From: Avena insularis
Lineage: Eukaryota; Streptophyta; Magnoliopsida; Poales; Poaceae
Direction: 5' to 3'
DNA length: 64,000 nt
Assembly: GCA_023614405.1 (NCBI GenBank)
Contig: CM042688.1
Location: 445,832,028 to 445,896,027, forward strand
The notes beneath the pieces are model-generated. The model saw only the letters and a list, made by a program, of their open reading frames with translations. It was not told the DNA's origin and did no database searches. Position 1 is the stretch's first letter. Each line of letters opens with the position of its first letter. The translations under genes were made by a program, and so were the position numbers. Positions 34,299 to 46,835 of this stretch are shown one piece after another.

Positions 34299-35918
34299 TG
34301 ATACATTGCAAATGTATCTATAATTTTTGATGTTCCATGCTTGGTTTTATCCACTTTCTTGTGTTTGTTCTACACTTTGGAGTACTTTTCATATGATTTC
34401 TTGGACTAACCTATTAACAAGAGCCACAGTGCCAGCTACCTGTTTTCTGCTGTTTTTGGTTCTAGGAAAGTCAAAAAATGAATATTCTCGGAATTGGACG
34501 GGACAAAAGCCAAAGTGCCTATTTTTCCGGAAGTCATCAGATGCCAAAATACGAGACGGAGAGGGTCCAGGGGGCCACCACACCACCTGGCCGCATGACC
34601 AAGCCTGGCCCGCCCGAGGGGGTGGTGTGGCCACCTCTAGCACCCCCTCAGCCTCCCCTTCCGATTATAAGATGCCCTCGGGACGTAAACCCTAAGTACC
34701 TGATCAAAATTCCATGAAAGAGTCTGTAGCCGCCGTCATCTCCATCCCTAGATCGAGAGGGATCTGAAGCTCTTCCCGGCACCCTGCCGGAGATGGGAAT
34801 TCACCCTAGAGGCCTTCTTCATCACCAAGCAAGCCTCCGGTGTGATGCGTGAGTAGTTCATCCTTGGACTACAGATCCATGTAGTATCTAGATGGCTGGT
34901 TCTCCTCCTTTGTGATTTCATGTTTAGATCTTGTGAGCTCCGTTCATGATCAAGATCATCTATTTGTAATTCTGCATGTTGTGTTTGCGGGGATCTGATG
35001 GATATTGAGATGCTATTTTAGATTGATTATTGATTCTATCATGTCTTTGTGATCTTACATGCTTTCCGTTGTTAGTAGCTATCTTGGCCAAGTAGATGCT
35101 AGCAACTCCAAAAGTTAGTATTTATGCTCGATAGTGGGTTCATGCCTCTGGTAATCTGGGGAAGTGACAGAAATCTCTAAGGTACTAGATGTGTTGTTGC
35201 TACTAGGGAGAAAACAACAATCCTTTGTTCATAGAACAATCATATTGTTTACTTTACACGCAGTTCGTAAAGCAATAATCCGTTGCTTGCAACTTAATAC
35301 TGGAGGCGGTTCCGATGATAACCTGAAGGTGGATTATTAGTCATAGATGCAGTTGGATGGCGGTCTATGTATAATGTTGTAATGCCCAATCAAGTCTCAA
35401 AGGAGTCAAGATGATTTGTATATGCATGTATTGCTTTCTCGGTGTTTGTCAATTGCCCCGCTGTAATTTGTTCACCCAGCATGTTATCTATCTAAGGAGA
35501 GCCACCTCTAGTGAACTATGGATCCCTGTCCATTTCTTTTACATACAATCTATAATCTGTTACTGCTTTGTGTTTACTTTCTACAAACTTTTACTTATTT
35601 CCATTCCATACGTTTAATCCTTTGTTTTCAGCAAAACACGGTGAGATTGACAACCTCATCGCAAGTTGGGGACAAAGTTCTGTGGTTGTGTTGTGCAGGT
35701 CTCCACGTTGCTACTTGCACCGGTAGTGCGCCCTGACAAAGCTCAGCTAGTAACACCTTTGGGGTGTTTCCTTTCTCCTACTGGTTCGATTAAACCTTGG
35801 TTTCATAACTGATGGGAACTTGCTGCTGTGCTCATCATACCTTCCTCTTGGGGTTCCCAATGAGCTCTACATCAACCACGCACCAGCACTTTTCTGGGCG
35901 CCGTGCATTGAGCCATCA
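34299..35918 (+). mobile_element. Athila-like 5' LTR
   Basis: 1,620 bp, TG...CA bounded. Open frames in it (such as 34327-34695) are not conserved in frame with a protein family. Confidence 0.92.
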
Positions 35919-35928
35919 AGCATTTTTC

Positions 35929-35946
35929 TGGCGCCGTTGCCGGGGA
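35929..35946 (+). promoter_or_regulatory. Athila-like primer-binding site
   Basis: TGGCGCCGTTGCCGGGGA, ten bases after the LTR. This is the primer site typical of Athila-group elements (tRNA-Asp by family knowledge). Confidence 0.88.
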
Positions 35947-36135
35947 GTCAAGGACATCTTCACAAGGGGAGTCCCTCATAACCAATCTCTTTACTTTGTT
36001 ATTTTTGTTTTGCTTAGTTTCTTTTTGCTATGTTTGCTTGTTTTCTTATCAAAAATACAAGAAAAATTAGTTTTACTAGTTTGCTTTCTTATTTGAAAAA
36101 CACAAAAAAATTAGTTCCTTTCTTAAGTTGCCACT

Positions 36136-36996
36136 ATGTCTAGCCTTGCTCCAGTCACTATGTCACCCGAGGAAATGATTTTCACTTTTAAACAAGGAAT
36201 TGAGGAAAGTTTTAAGGAAGCTTGGTCTAGAATCTCCGATCTACATGAAAAAACTAAGCCTAGAATGACTCAAAGCTTGTTCCTTAGCAGTTTTTACCTT
36301 GGGATTGCTCTTTGCTATAGATAGGATTTAGATGCTGTTGTGGGAGGAGATTTCCTCCAATGCAATGAGGATGATGCTATTAATGCTATAAAGAAGTTGA
36401 TCCTCGCTTACAACATGCCTAGCCAAACTGATATTTCTTTCGCAAAAATATTTGCTAGGTTGAACACTCTTGAGACTAGCACTACTAGCTTAGAAAGTTG
36501 CTATAATACGCTTAGGGAGCACCACAATTATGTTCCAATAAATTCTGAACCATCAAAGTGGCTCCCTACAGTAAAGATTGAGATAAACACTAAAACTTTT
36601 CAAGCTCGTTGTGATATCCTGTCTGAATTTTGTCTTATGCCCAAAGATATTTATGAATCTTTGAATACTTGGGGGCTTACTGAAGGAGGAAAAGAAATAC
36701 CTCTTGATAATAACACTACCATATTACCTCTTGGAATAGCTGAAGGAGTGTTTACAAAGATCCTTGGGAAAATGATTTCTACTGATTATCTTGTTATTGA
36801 ATGTGCAGGAAAAGGACAAATTACACTTGGAAGGTTCCTATTAGAACTCCTTGGAGCAATAATATATGTGGGAAAGGGGACCATGCACCTTTTTTCTCCA
36901 CCAAACAATCATATTTTCCCCAAGGTTAAGAATAAAAGTAAGAGAGGTAAGGGCAAGAAATTTGGTCTTAATGCTTCTTCATTTGAGAACACTTGA
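36136..36996 (+). pseudogene. Sabrina-type gag/protease-like ORF
   Basis: Starts MSSLAPVTMSPEEMIFTFKQ. One in-frame TAG at 36322-36324 interrupts it; the same frame then runs to 36996. After a helical N-terminal part (DDAINAIKKLILAYNMPSQT, RLNTLETSTTSLESCYNTL) the sequence WLPTVKIEINTKTFQARCDI...ITLGRFLLELLGAIIYVGKG has the layout of a retroviral-type aspartic protease fold, but the region where Asp-Ser/Thr-Gly is expected reads RCDILSEF, so activity is doubtful. A basic tail (KVKNKSKRGKGKK) follows. About 286 codons in all, far shorter than a full gag-pol. The removed stop would restore a single frame, so decay is light. Confidence 0.82.
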
Positions 36997-38726
36997 TTCC
37001 TTTTTTTTGCTTCTTATGTCTAACTTAAAGGCGTTAAAGAAAAGTACTTATTGGGAGATAACCCAAAAGTTTTAGATGAGTCTTGGAAGTTATTACCTCT
37101 GTCATAACCTCTCCTTATCCTTTTTATTTGCTTTTTGTGCCAAGAGTAACCTCTAATGAGAGAGAAGTAATGATTGGGAAAGTTGCTGTCCCGAAACAGA
37201 TTTCTATGCTTCACCGTAAAAATTCGTGTAAAATCTCTGAACGTCTTTGTGAGGCGTGAATTTTTGTGCTTCTGCCCCAGGTTGTTATCTAACTATCGTT
37301 AGATCAACACTTTTTGATTTGAGCAACCGAAGGTCTTCAAAAAAATTCGTCTTTACCTGCTGGTCTGTTTTGACAGATTTCTGCCATTTTCTGCATTTGC
37401 TTCTTGTTGGCTCCTTCTTGAGTTCTTTTGGGGAATTGAGATTTTTGAGGGAAGTGCAACAGTAGCTAATGTTCTAATGGAAGTTTATTTGGTGTTAGAA
37501 CTGAACCTTAAGACTAATTTATCTTGACTGCACTAATGTTGCTAATAAAGATTGTGTGAAGTTTTGTATGAAGGAAAAATTTCAGGTGTACGGAAGGAAT
37601 GAGTAATGAGATGAAGGATGGACTAAAGCTAAATCTTGGGGATGCCACACGTGTCACCCCAAGAAATATCCAAGAAGTACAAGCGTCAAATCTCGGGGAT
37701 GCCCAAGGCATCCCCTTCTTCATCAATAAAAATCCTAGGTTTCTTCCAAACGCTTCATTTTTATTATTTCATGCACAGTTGTGTTTTTCTTGGAGCGTCT
37801 TCTTTTTCGTTTTCGTTTTGGTTTTTTGTTTGCTTTTGTTTGCTTAGTTTTCTGAATAAATTGGTTGGACCCCCTCTTTCATATATTGGTTTGCAAATAG
37901 TTTGGTTTGGTTTGCAAAAGAGTAGGAAAGTTCATGCTTATGTGGTAAAAATAGCTTGTTTTTGACTGTGGCATATGCTCTATCATGCCATGCTTGATAT
38001 TGTTTTGGATTTATGCTTAGTATTCTTTGCTGTAGCATGACTTGTTATAAACAATTGAGATTTCTTAATGTGCTTTAGATGAATCATGCGTTGTTTTAGC
38101 ATATTAAAGCATAGTATAGTGGTATTCTCCTTTGATGGTTTATTTGGGTTGACTTGGCGCATGCTCACACCATGTTATGACTATCTTAAGTCACCATAGC
38201 CTTTATGATCCTTTAGTTTTCAACTTGTATTATCACTTTACGCTATGATCAATGATGTTTTGTCGCTCTGTATGATTATGGCCATTATTGCTCTCTTAGT
38301 TTGTCGCTCCCAGTCTTTTGCTAGCCTCCACAACAAAGTATGACTTCCACTCATGCATCCAACTCCCTAAACCAAGTTATTCCTAAGAGTCCACCATACC
38401 TACCTATTAGCTTATGCTATTCCAAATATATTCATGCTTTTGTTTACCTTCCAAATTAAACTTGTTATGAGAAAACTAGTGATTAAAGCTCTCACGAACT
38501 TGATGGCACACTTTACTTTACTTGCCCTTAATAAACTTGAACCATTGTGTCTTCTATGTTGTATATGCTTGCACTTATTTGTTGGGAATTAGCAGAACCA
38601 TGCTTTCACGGGGAACGCTTTCAACATTGCACTTGGTACTTGTACCTAGTTGATATCGTGGTCTTTTGTATATGGATGTCGTCGGTGTGGAATGAAAGGG
38701 GAGCTTGTAAGTCCATGGAGTTATGT

Positions 38727-39734
38727 ATATGTGTTAGAGAAATGCCTAGGCCGCTGGTCTAATCCATGCTGACATGGTGGAAACCTGCAGCGTAACCATA
38801 ATGAGCTGTCTATGAAGCATTCTTCTTATAAAAAAAAGAGTCCTATATTGATAAAAAAGAGAAAAGAGAAAAAAAGAGATATTATGAAAAGAGGAAAGAG
38901 ATAAAAAGCACCATATTCCCATGGTAAATAAGAAGATTGCTGAGATGCTCGTTGTCTGCTTGCCTTGTCATTTTGATATGGGGATTCTTCCGTATCATTG
39001 GGCAAGGGGTACCCCGTTGGCGGTTCTCTATGATACGCATGTACTTACAATGACAAGAACTTACCGGTGACTAAACTTGAGTAGCATGAGGAGCGGCCCT
39101 CGTATACATGGGACATGAGATTTCTAACTTATAATTCGTCAAGCATGTACACCATAGTTTGTTCACTTTGACCTTAATCACTTCAAGATGCTTATGATAG
39201 GGGCAATGAGAGATGAAAGCTATAAGTACCATAATTTTTGGAAGCTCTTTATGAGACTTGAATCCGTACTTCCTTTTATAAAAAGGCCTTTCTTCCACCA
39301 TTATATTGAGTCTCCACCTTCTACCTTTATGCACCTACTTTGAGAGCATAGTGGCCATTCTTAGTTCTATGTGCATTGTCCCAAGACTAGTTGATTGATG
39401 CATAACTTGATATTGCTTGTTTTAAACTATTGTATCTAGTCACTCTTTTGAACTTTGAAGATGTCCTATGCATTTATATTTGCTACTCTATGAGGGACAA
39501 GCTGAATACTATTATGCTATGTTTTCTTTATGTGAAACAAACAAACGTCTTGCAAAACATTGTTATTCATGAATCTTTTGTTTGTGCCTTTTCATGTTGC
39601 ATCATAGTTTCTTTGTCTTATTGCTAGAACCTTGTCTTTCATGTTATGATTGAAGTACTATGATCCCAGCTTTGAATGTTTTGCAAATACTTTGATCAAG
39701 TATTTGATGGTGCATGTCACCTCAAAAATTATTT
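38727..39734 (+). repeat. 1,008-bp tandem duplication, unit 1
   Basis: Starts TATATGTGTTAGAGAAA and ends CCTCAAAAATTATT. The same landmarks recur exactly 1,008 bp later, including CTAGGCCGCTGGTCTAATCC, GGTACCCCGTTGGCGGTTCT and TTGAGTCTCCACCTTCTACC. Confidence 0.92.
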
Positions 39735-40736
39735 ATATGTGTTAGAGAAACGCCTAGGCCGCTGGTCTAATCCATGCTGACATGGTGGAAACCTGCAGCG
39801 TAACCATAATGAGCTGTCTATGAAGCATTCTTCTTATAAAAAAAGCGTCATATATTGACAAAAGAGAAAAGAAAAAAAAAGATACTATGAAAAGAGGAAA
39901 GAGAGAAAAAAGCACGATATTCCCATGGTAAATAAGAAGAATGCTGAGATGCTCATTGTCTGCTTGCCTTGTCATTTTGATATGGGGATTCTTCCGTATC
40001 ATCGAGCAAGGGGTACCCCGTTGGCGGTTCTCAATGATACACATGTACTTACAATGACAAGAACTTACCGGTGACTAAACTTGAGTAGCATGAGGAGCGG
40101 CCCTCGTATACAAGGGACATGAGATTTCTGACTTATACTTCATCAAGCATGTACACCATAGTTTGTTCACTTTAACCTTAATCACTTCAAGATGCTTATG
40201 ATAGGGGCATTGAGAGCTGAAAGCTTTAAGTATCATAATTTTTGGAAGCTCTTTATGAGACTTGAATCACTACTTCCTTTTTGCAAAAGGATTTTCTTCC
40301 ACCATTATATTGAGTCTCCACCTTCTACCTTTATGCACCTACTTTGAGAGCATAGTGGCCATTCTTAGTTCTATGTGTATTGTCCCAATACTAGTTGATT
40401 GATGCATAACTTGTTATTGCTTGTTTGAAACTATTGTATCTAGTCACTCTTATGAACTTTGAAGGTGTCCTATGCATTTATATTTGCTACTCTATTGAGG
40501 GACAAGCTGAATACTTTTATGCTATATTTTTTATGTGAAACAAACAAACGTCTTGCAAAGCATTGTTATTCATGAATCTTTTGTTTGTGCCTTTTCATGT
40601 TGCATCATAGTTTCTTTGCTTATTGCTAGAACTTTGTCTTTCATGTTATGATTAAAGTACTATGATCCCAGCTTTGAGTGTTTTGCAAATACTTTGATCA
40701 AGTCTTTGATGGTGCATGTCACCTCAAAAATTATTT
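39735..40736 (+). repeat. 1,008-bp tandem duplication, unit 2
   Basis: Second unit with scattered substitutions and small indels (for example a shorter A run at 39840), so the duplication is not recent. Confidence 0.92.
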
Positions 40737-40773
40737 CTTTTTATCACTTACCAACTCGAGGACGAGCAGGAGT

Positions 40774-40788
40774 TAAGCTTGGGGATGT
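40774..40788 (+). promoter_or_regulatory. Athila-like polypurine tract
   Basis: TAAGCTTGGGGATGT immediately before the 3' LTR. Confidence 0.8.
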
Positions 40789-42415
40789 TGATACATTGCA
40801 AATGTATCTATAATTTTTGATGTTCCATGCTTAGTTTTATCCACTTTCTTGTGTTTTGTTCCAACTTTGGAGTACTTTTATTATGATTTCTTCGACTAAC
40901 CTATTAACAAGAGCCACAGTGCCAGCTGCCTGTTTTCTGCTATTTTTGGTTCCAGGAAAGTCAGAAAATGAATATTCTCGGAATTGGACGGGACGAAAGC
41001 CAAAGTGCCTATTTTTCGAGAAGTCATCCGATGCCATAATACGAGACGGAGAGGGGCCATGGGGCCACCACACCACTTGGCCACGCGACCCAGCCTGGCC
41101 TGCGCCAGGGGGTGGTGTGGCTGCCTTCGGCACCCCCTCGGCCTCCCCTTCCGACTATAAGATGCCCTTAGGACGTAAACCCCATGTACCCGATCAAAAT
41201 TCCACGAAAGAGTCTATAGCCGCCGTCATCTCCATCCCTAGATCGGGAGGGATCTGAAGCACTTCCCGGCACCCTGCCGGAGAGGGGAATTCACCCTAGA
41301 GGCCTTCTTCATCACCATGCAAGCCTCCGGTGTGATGCGTGAGTAGTTCATCTTTGGACTACGGATCCATGTAGTAGCTAGATGGCTGGTTCTCCTCCTT
41401 TGTGCTTTCATGTTTAGATCTTGTGAGCTCCGTTCATGATCAAGATCATCTATTTGTAATTTTGCATGTTGTGTTTGCGGGGATACAATGGATATTGAGA
41501 TGCTATTTCAGATTGATTATTGATTCTATCATGTCTTTGTTATTTGTGATCTTGCATGCTTTCCGTTGTTAGTAGCTATCTTGGCCAAGTAGATGCTAGC
41601 AACTCCAAGAGTTAGTATTTATGCTCGATAGTGGGTTCATGCCTCTGGTAATCTGGGGAAGTGACAGAAATCTCTAAGGTACTAGATGTGTTGTTGCTAC
41701 TAGGGAGAAAACAACAATCCTTTGTTCATAGAACAATCGTATTGTTTACTTTACACACAGTTTGTAAAGCAATAATCTGTTGCTTGCAACTTAATACTGG
41801 AGGGGGTTCCGATGATAACCTGAAGGTGGATTATTAGTCATAGATGCAGTTGGATGGCGGTCTATGTATAATGTTGTAATGCCCAATCAAGTCTCAAAGG
41901 AGTCAAGATGATTAGTATATGCATGTATTTCTTTCTCAGTGTTTGTCAATTGCCCCGCTGTAATTTGTTCACCCAGCATGTTATCTATCTAAGGAGAGCC
42001 ACCTCTAGTGAACTATGGATCCCGGTCCATTTCTATTACATACAATCTATAAACTGTTACTGCTTTGTGTTTACTTTCTGCAAACTTTTACTTCTTTCCA
42101 TTCGATACGTTTAATCCTTTGTTTTTAGCAAAACACGGTGAGATGGACAACCTCATCGCAAGTTGGGCACAAAGTTCTGTGGTTGTGTTGTGCAGGTCTC
42201 CACGTTGCTACTAGCACCGGTAGTGCGCCCTACCAAAGCTCAGCTAGTAACACCTTTGGGGTGTTTCCTTGCTCCTACTGGTTCGATTAAACCTTGGTTT
42301 CATAACTGAGGGAAACTTGCTACTATGCTCATCATACCTTCCTCTTGGGGTTCCCAACAAGCTCTACATCAACCACGCACCAGCACTTTTCTGGGCGCCA
42401 TGCATTGAGCCATCA
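40789..42415 (+). mobile_element. Athila-like 3' LTR
   Basis: 1,627 bp, several percent diverged from the 5' copy by eye (for example 12 changes in the first 250 bp). Confidence 0.92.
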
Positions 42416-42420
42416 CTCCT

Positions 42421-44646
42421 CGTTCTTGCGTCTGTCGATCCACTCGACGGAATACACGTCGAAGTGTCCTCCCATCTGCTCTACCGCTTGGCGGTACGCT
42501 ATAATTGTTGGGGAGACGGTGTCACACGTCCCGGCGACTTGCCCAGCGACTAGATCGTAGTCGCCATAGCATCGTAAGCGGTTGACGTTCATCTCCTTAG
42601 CGGCTCTCATGCCGTGAAGGAGGGCCTCGTATTCTGCCATGTTGTTGGTGCAGGGCTTGAAGTTGAGGTGGAGCACGTAGCGGAGCTTGTCTCCTTTGGG
42701 AGAGGTCAGTATGACCCCAGCCCCTACGCCGTTAGCGTTCTTGGAGCCGTCAAAATGGAGCGACCAGTAGTGGAGGTGCGGGAGCTTCTCTGGCTGCCGT
42801 GCTTCTTCCCAATCTGCGAGGAAATCAGCCAGGGCTTGTGACTTGATCGCTTTGCGGGGCTCGTATTTGATGTTATGGACGCCGATTTCGATGGCCCACT
42901 TGGCGACTCGCCCGGTCGCCTTGCGATTGCGTATTATTTCTTGCAGGGGTGCGGAGGAGACCATCGTGATCGGGTGCTCCTGGAAGTAGTGTGGGAGTCG
43001 CCGTTGAGCTCGGAATACCGCGTACACCAGTTTTTGGTACTGCGGGTAGCGCTGTCGTGAGTCTGTCAGGACTTCACTAATGTAGTAGACAGGGCACTGT
43101 ATGAGGCGTTCCTTGCCCTCCTCTAGTCGTTCGATGACCATCACGGTGTTGACAACTCGAGTGGAGGCCGTGACGTAGACGAGCATTGGCTCTTTGTCGA
43201 GTGGAGCGGCGAGGAGTGGGGCCGCGAGTAGCACTTCTTGAGTGATATGAGTGCATCATCGGCCTCTTTATCCCATTGGAACGTGGGGTTCTTGCGCATC
43301 AGGAGGTAGAGGGGCATTGCTTTTCGCCTAGTCGGGGGATGAAGCGACTGAGGGCCGCGACTTGCCCTGCCAATTTCTGGACGTCGCGCATGCACTCGGG
43401 TTTCCCGAGTCGCGTGATGATGCCGATCTTGGTGGGGTTGGCTTCGATGCCTCGCTTGGAGACTACATACCCAGGAGCTATCTGGTGGGGTCGCCGAAGG
43501 TGCATTTTCCGGGGTTCAGCTTGATGTTGTACCTCCGAAGGTTTGCGAAGATTTCGGCTAGGTTGGCGAGCAGGTCGTCCTGATGGGTGGATTTTACCAC
43601 CACGTCGTCGATGTAGATGTGGATGTTGTGGCCAATTTGGCTTGCTAGGCACTCTTGCATGCATCTCTGGTATGTGGCGCCGGCGTTCTTGAGGCCGAAC
43701 GTCATGGCCGTGTAGCAGAAGGCGCCGAATGGCGTGATGAACGCCGTCTTCTCCTCATCCTAGACCGCCATCTTGATCTGGTTATAACCAGAGTAAGCAT
43801 CGAGGAAGCACAGCGACTCCGATCCCGCGGTCGATTCGATGATCTGATCGATGCGCGGTAGGACGAACTCCTCCTTCGGCAGGCGCTGTTGAGGTTGGTG
43901 TCGTCGATACACATTCTCCATGTGTTGTTCTTTTTTAGAACCAGGACTGGGTTTGCTAGCCACTTGGAGTATTTGATTGGCCGAATGAAGCCTGCGGCTA
44001 GCAGGCGCTGTACTACTTCGGTGATTGCTCGGCGGCGCTCTTCATTGAAGGGCCGTAGCGACTGCTTTACTGGTCACACTTTGGGGTCGGCGTTGAGTTT
44101 TTGCTCAGCGAGTTCCCTCGGGACACCTGGCATGTCAGATGGCTTCCATGCGAAGATGTCGCGGTTCTCATGGAGGAACTCGATGAGCGTGCTTTCCTAT
44201 GCAGGTCTCATGTGCGCCCCGATGGTGACCGTCTGGCTGGAGTCGCCTGGGACGAGCTCTACGGAGCGGGTGTGCGTGGTCGCCTCGAACGTGGAGTTCA
44301 CGGAGGTTGGTTTCTTCAGGATAGTGGGGTCGTCCTTGTTGATGTTGCCTGCGTATTTTGCGAGCTCCTCCACATGGTCGGTCTCCGCGGCAATGACGGC
44401 GTCAGCAAGATCGGCTCCTTTGTCCTCGCATTCCACGGCCATGTCGGGGTCGCCGTGGACGGTGATGATGCCGCTTGGCCCTGGGAGCTTCATCATGTTG
44501 TACGCGTAGTGGGGGGTCGCCATGAATTTGGCAAACGTCTGGCGTCCCAGCACACAGTGGTTAGGGCTGCGGAAGTTCACCAACTCGAATTTGATTCGCT
44601 TGGTGCGGTAGTTCGCCGGTGTGCCGAAGGTGACGGGTAGCGTCAC
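42421..44646 (-). pseudogene. Tat element protease region, RT and RNase H
   Basis: Read leftward from 44646: TLPVTFGTPANYRTKRIKFE and VNFRSPNHCVLGRQTFAKFM (protease-side), then RT with FAWKPSDMPGVPRELAEQ, NPVLVLKKNNTWRMCIDDTN, CFLDAYSGYNQIKMA, MTFGLKNAGATYQRCMQE and IYIDDVVVKS (catalytic pair intact). Then comes the connection (ANPTKIGIITRLGKPECM) and RNase H with WSLHFDGSKNANGVGAGVIL, NNMAEYEALLHGMRAA and YSVEWIDRRKNEE. Stops lie after MRPA (44197), after QIKMAV (43760) and after GDPTR (43478), and a shift near 43230 separates the frames. The tail of RNase H (ADALSR) lies at 34298 beyond the inserted Athila element. Confidence 0.93.
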
Positions 44647-46822
44647 TTTTCTGATCGGGTATCCCTTCCGACCGGGGACGATACCGTGGAAGGTTGTCAG
44701 GGTCGGCTAGATTGCTGACTCTAGGAGCTGTAGCCTCTTGAACGTGTCCAGGTACATGATGTTGATGGAGCTCCCGCCGTCCATCAATGTCTTGGGTAGC
44801 CAGTAATCGGCCACTTTGGGCCTGACTACCAGGGCGACTTGCCCTGGGTACTCGATTCTAGGGGCGTGGTCCTGGCGACTCCAAGTGATACTCTACTCCG
44901 ACCAGTTGAGGAAGCGTGGTATGTCGACTTGTGTCACCACATTGATGGCGACCACACGAGCGAGCACCTTTCTCTCGCGCTTGGTGCCGAGTCCGGTGAA
45001 GGTGTGAAGTGAGACGATGGCAGTGCCGAAGCCGCCGGCATTCCCTTGCTCGCCTTGCCTTCTCAATCTCTTTGAGAGAGTGGCAATCCACGGTGGTGTG
45101 GGTGGCGGGATTTCCCCCCTGCTATGGTAGATGCAGGGCTGGTTGAGTAGGGTAAGGGGTCGAATTTTGGCCTCACTGTATTGTTGGAGCGGTAGTTTCT
45201 GCTATCGCGGTAATTTTCCCCGTCGCGGCGGTAGCTCTTGGGGTCGCGCTGGCCGTAGCTGGTGTTGGCGATGAAGTCGACTCACCCGTCTGTGCGGCGC
45301 TTGCCGGTGAATCGGGTGTTGCTGTAGCGCATGTCGCGTAGGCGCCTGCTATCGTGGATGCTGGTTCGCCATCTTCCTCCCAACTCGTCGTCGGAGTCTT
45401 GGTTGGGGTCCTCCTCCGCGTAGCGCTTGGCGATCTCGAGGAGGTCGGGGATGTTGTCGAGCATCCGGTAGACCCTCTTGATCTTGGCGACCAGGGGTTC
45501 ATACCGGCACGCGTTCTTGAAGCAATGTATCGCCGTGTCTGGGTGGATGCCGGAGGCATTGATCCAGAGTTCTTGCCATCTTTGAACCCAACGGCGAGTC
45601 GACTCGCGTTGTCCCTGGATGCATCGCTCTAGGTCTTCTATGGTGGTGGCGCGGGTGTAGGAGCCCTCGAAGTGCCTTCCATCATCAGGGGGAGGTAGCG
45701 AGCGGCGAGCATTTCTTCCCAAGAGTCGATGCTGTCGGCAGGGAGGGTGTTGATCCATTGCCGAGTCGCGCCCTCCATCATCAGGGGGAGGTAGCGAGCG
45801 GTGAGTAGGTCGGTGTGGCCTGCGATTCCCATTGGCATGAGGTATGTGTCCAGCCAAACGGCGCGATCGTACGTCAGGTTGTACTTTTCGATCTCCTTGG
45901 GAGCCTTAAAGTTGGCAGGATATTTTTCCCCGCGGATCATGCGTCCGAAGCATTGCGGACTGACTCGACTGAGCGAGCCTCTTGGTTCCGGGTCACCGCG
46001 GTTGGTGAGGGTGTGCCACACCTGGTTGTTGATGATGTTTGTTCGGGCATCAATGGGCTGCCCGTTGGCGGCGACCGTGTTATTGGCCGGTCGCGGCTAA
46101 TTGGTGGACAGAGCGGGGTTGGCGGCCCGTGGCTGGTTCGCCATGGGCTGCGGTGGAGGGCAAGTCAATGCGTTGGCGACGGTGGGGTGACCGCTTGACG
46201 CCGCTCTACTTGCTGAAGAGCGGGAATACAGCCGCCCCCGTGGGTCGACTCCCGCGGCTTGTTGTTCGACGGCCCTGACGAGTAGGGCCTTGGTGTATTG
46301 GATCTGTAGCACGCCGTCACCTTGGACGTCGAGGTTGGCGATCACGGCATCGGCCACGACGACGTTTTCCATAGGGGTGGAGTAGAGTGGTAGCCCGTTG
46401 GCATCACGGGCTTGAGGCGAGATGATGATCCGCGGCTGATCCGGCGGGGGCGTGCGACCGATGCGTGGTGGAGGGGCTCCGGTCGCCGGTGCGTCCGGTG
46501 GTGGTCTCGCGGGATTGCTTCCGCCCGGCGGCTCGTTCTTGCAGTATTTGCGCTCGGTCGCGCGTGCGGGGTCGCTTTCGTCGTTGAAGTTCAGGACGCG
46601 GCCCTGGACATTGGAGTTCAGGCGGGTCCTGATGCGGCGCTGGTGGTAGAGCGATAGCTCCCACTTCGTTTCCTGCTCGAGGCGATATTTCTCGCGCTCG
46701 GTGAGTTTGTTGCATTGCGCCTCTGCGAGCCGCACGCGGGCTTCCTCCACCTCTGTGGCTGTCGTAGTCGGCGGGATCGGCGTGGCGAACGGATCTGGCG
46801 GGGCAGTCGTGCTGCCCGCCAT
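44647..46822 (-). pseudogene. Tat element gag, main part
   Basis: From 46822 leftward it begins MAGSTTAPPDPFATP, then a charged helix EEARVRLAEAQCNKLTEREK and a Pro-rich region. The gag core is IRGEKYPANFKAPKEIEKYN, YDRAVWLDTYLMPMGIAG, MEGATRQWINTLPADSIDSW, YTRATTIEDLERCIQGQRES and INASGIHPDTAIHCFKNACR. A Cys/His region follows (PCIYHSRGE...THTTVDCHSLKEIEKARRA), likely the zinc-binding tail. A 36-bp extra copy of local DNA at 45674-45709 shifts the frame. The N-terminal part lies at 58986-59468, beyond the CACTA insertion. The protein would form the capsid-like particle. Confidence 0.88.
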
Positions 46823-46835
46823 CACTACTAGGAAA

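Larger units (their letters stand above)
36997..40770 (+). other. Noncoding 3' half of the Athila-like element
   Basis: Nearly 3.8 kb without RT, RNase H, integrase or envelope motifs in any frame. It is AT-rich, with T-rich runs (37780-37850). Its right part is a direct duplication (38727-39734 and 39735-40736). Confidence 0.8.
34299..42415 (+). mobile_element. Athila/Sabrina-like gypsy element, 8.1 kb
   Basis: LTRs 34299-35918 and 40789-42415 both start TGATACATTGCAAATGTATC and end GAGCCATCA. They are flanked by a perfect CTCCT duplication (34294-34298 and 42416-42420). A TGGCGCCGTTGCCGGGGA primer site and an AAGCTTGGGGATG polypurine tract match the Sabrina/Athila group. Only a short gag/protease-like ORF is present; there is no RT, RNase H or integrase, so it depended on another element for mobility. 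Confidence 0.93.

Noticed and set aside
43889..44640. Plus-strand open frames of 206 and 179 codons
   Set aside because: They are shadows of RT and protease-region coding on the minus strand, where conserved motifs are clear.
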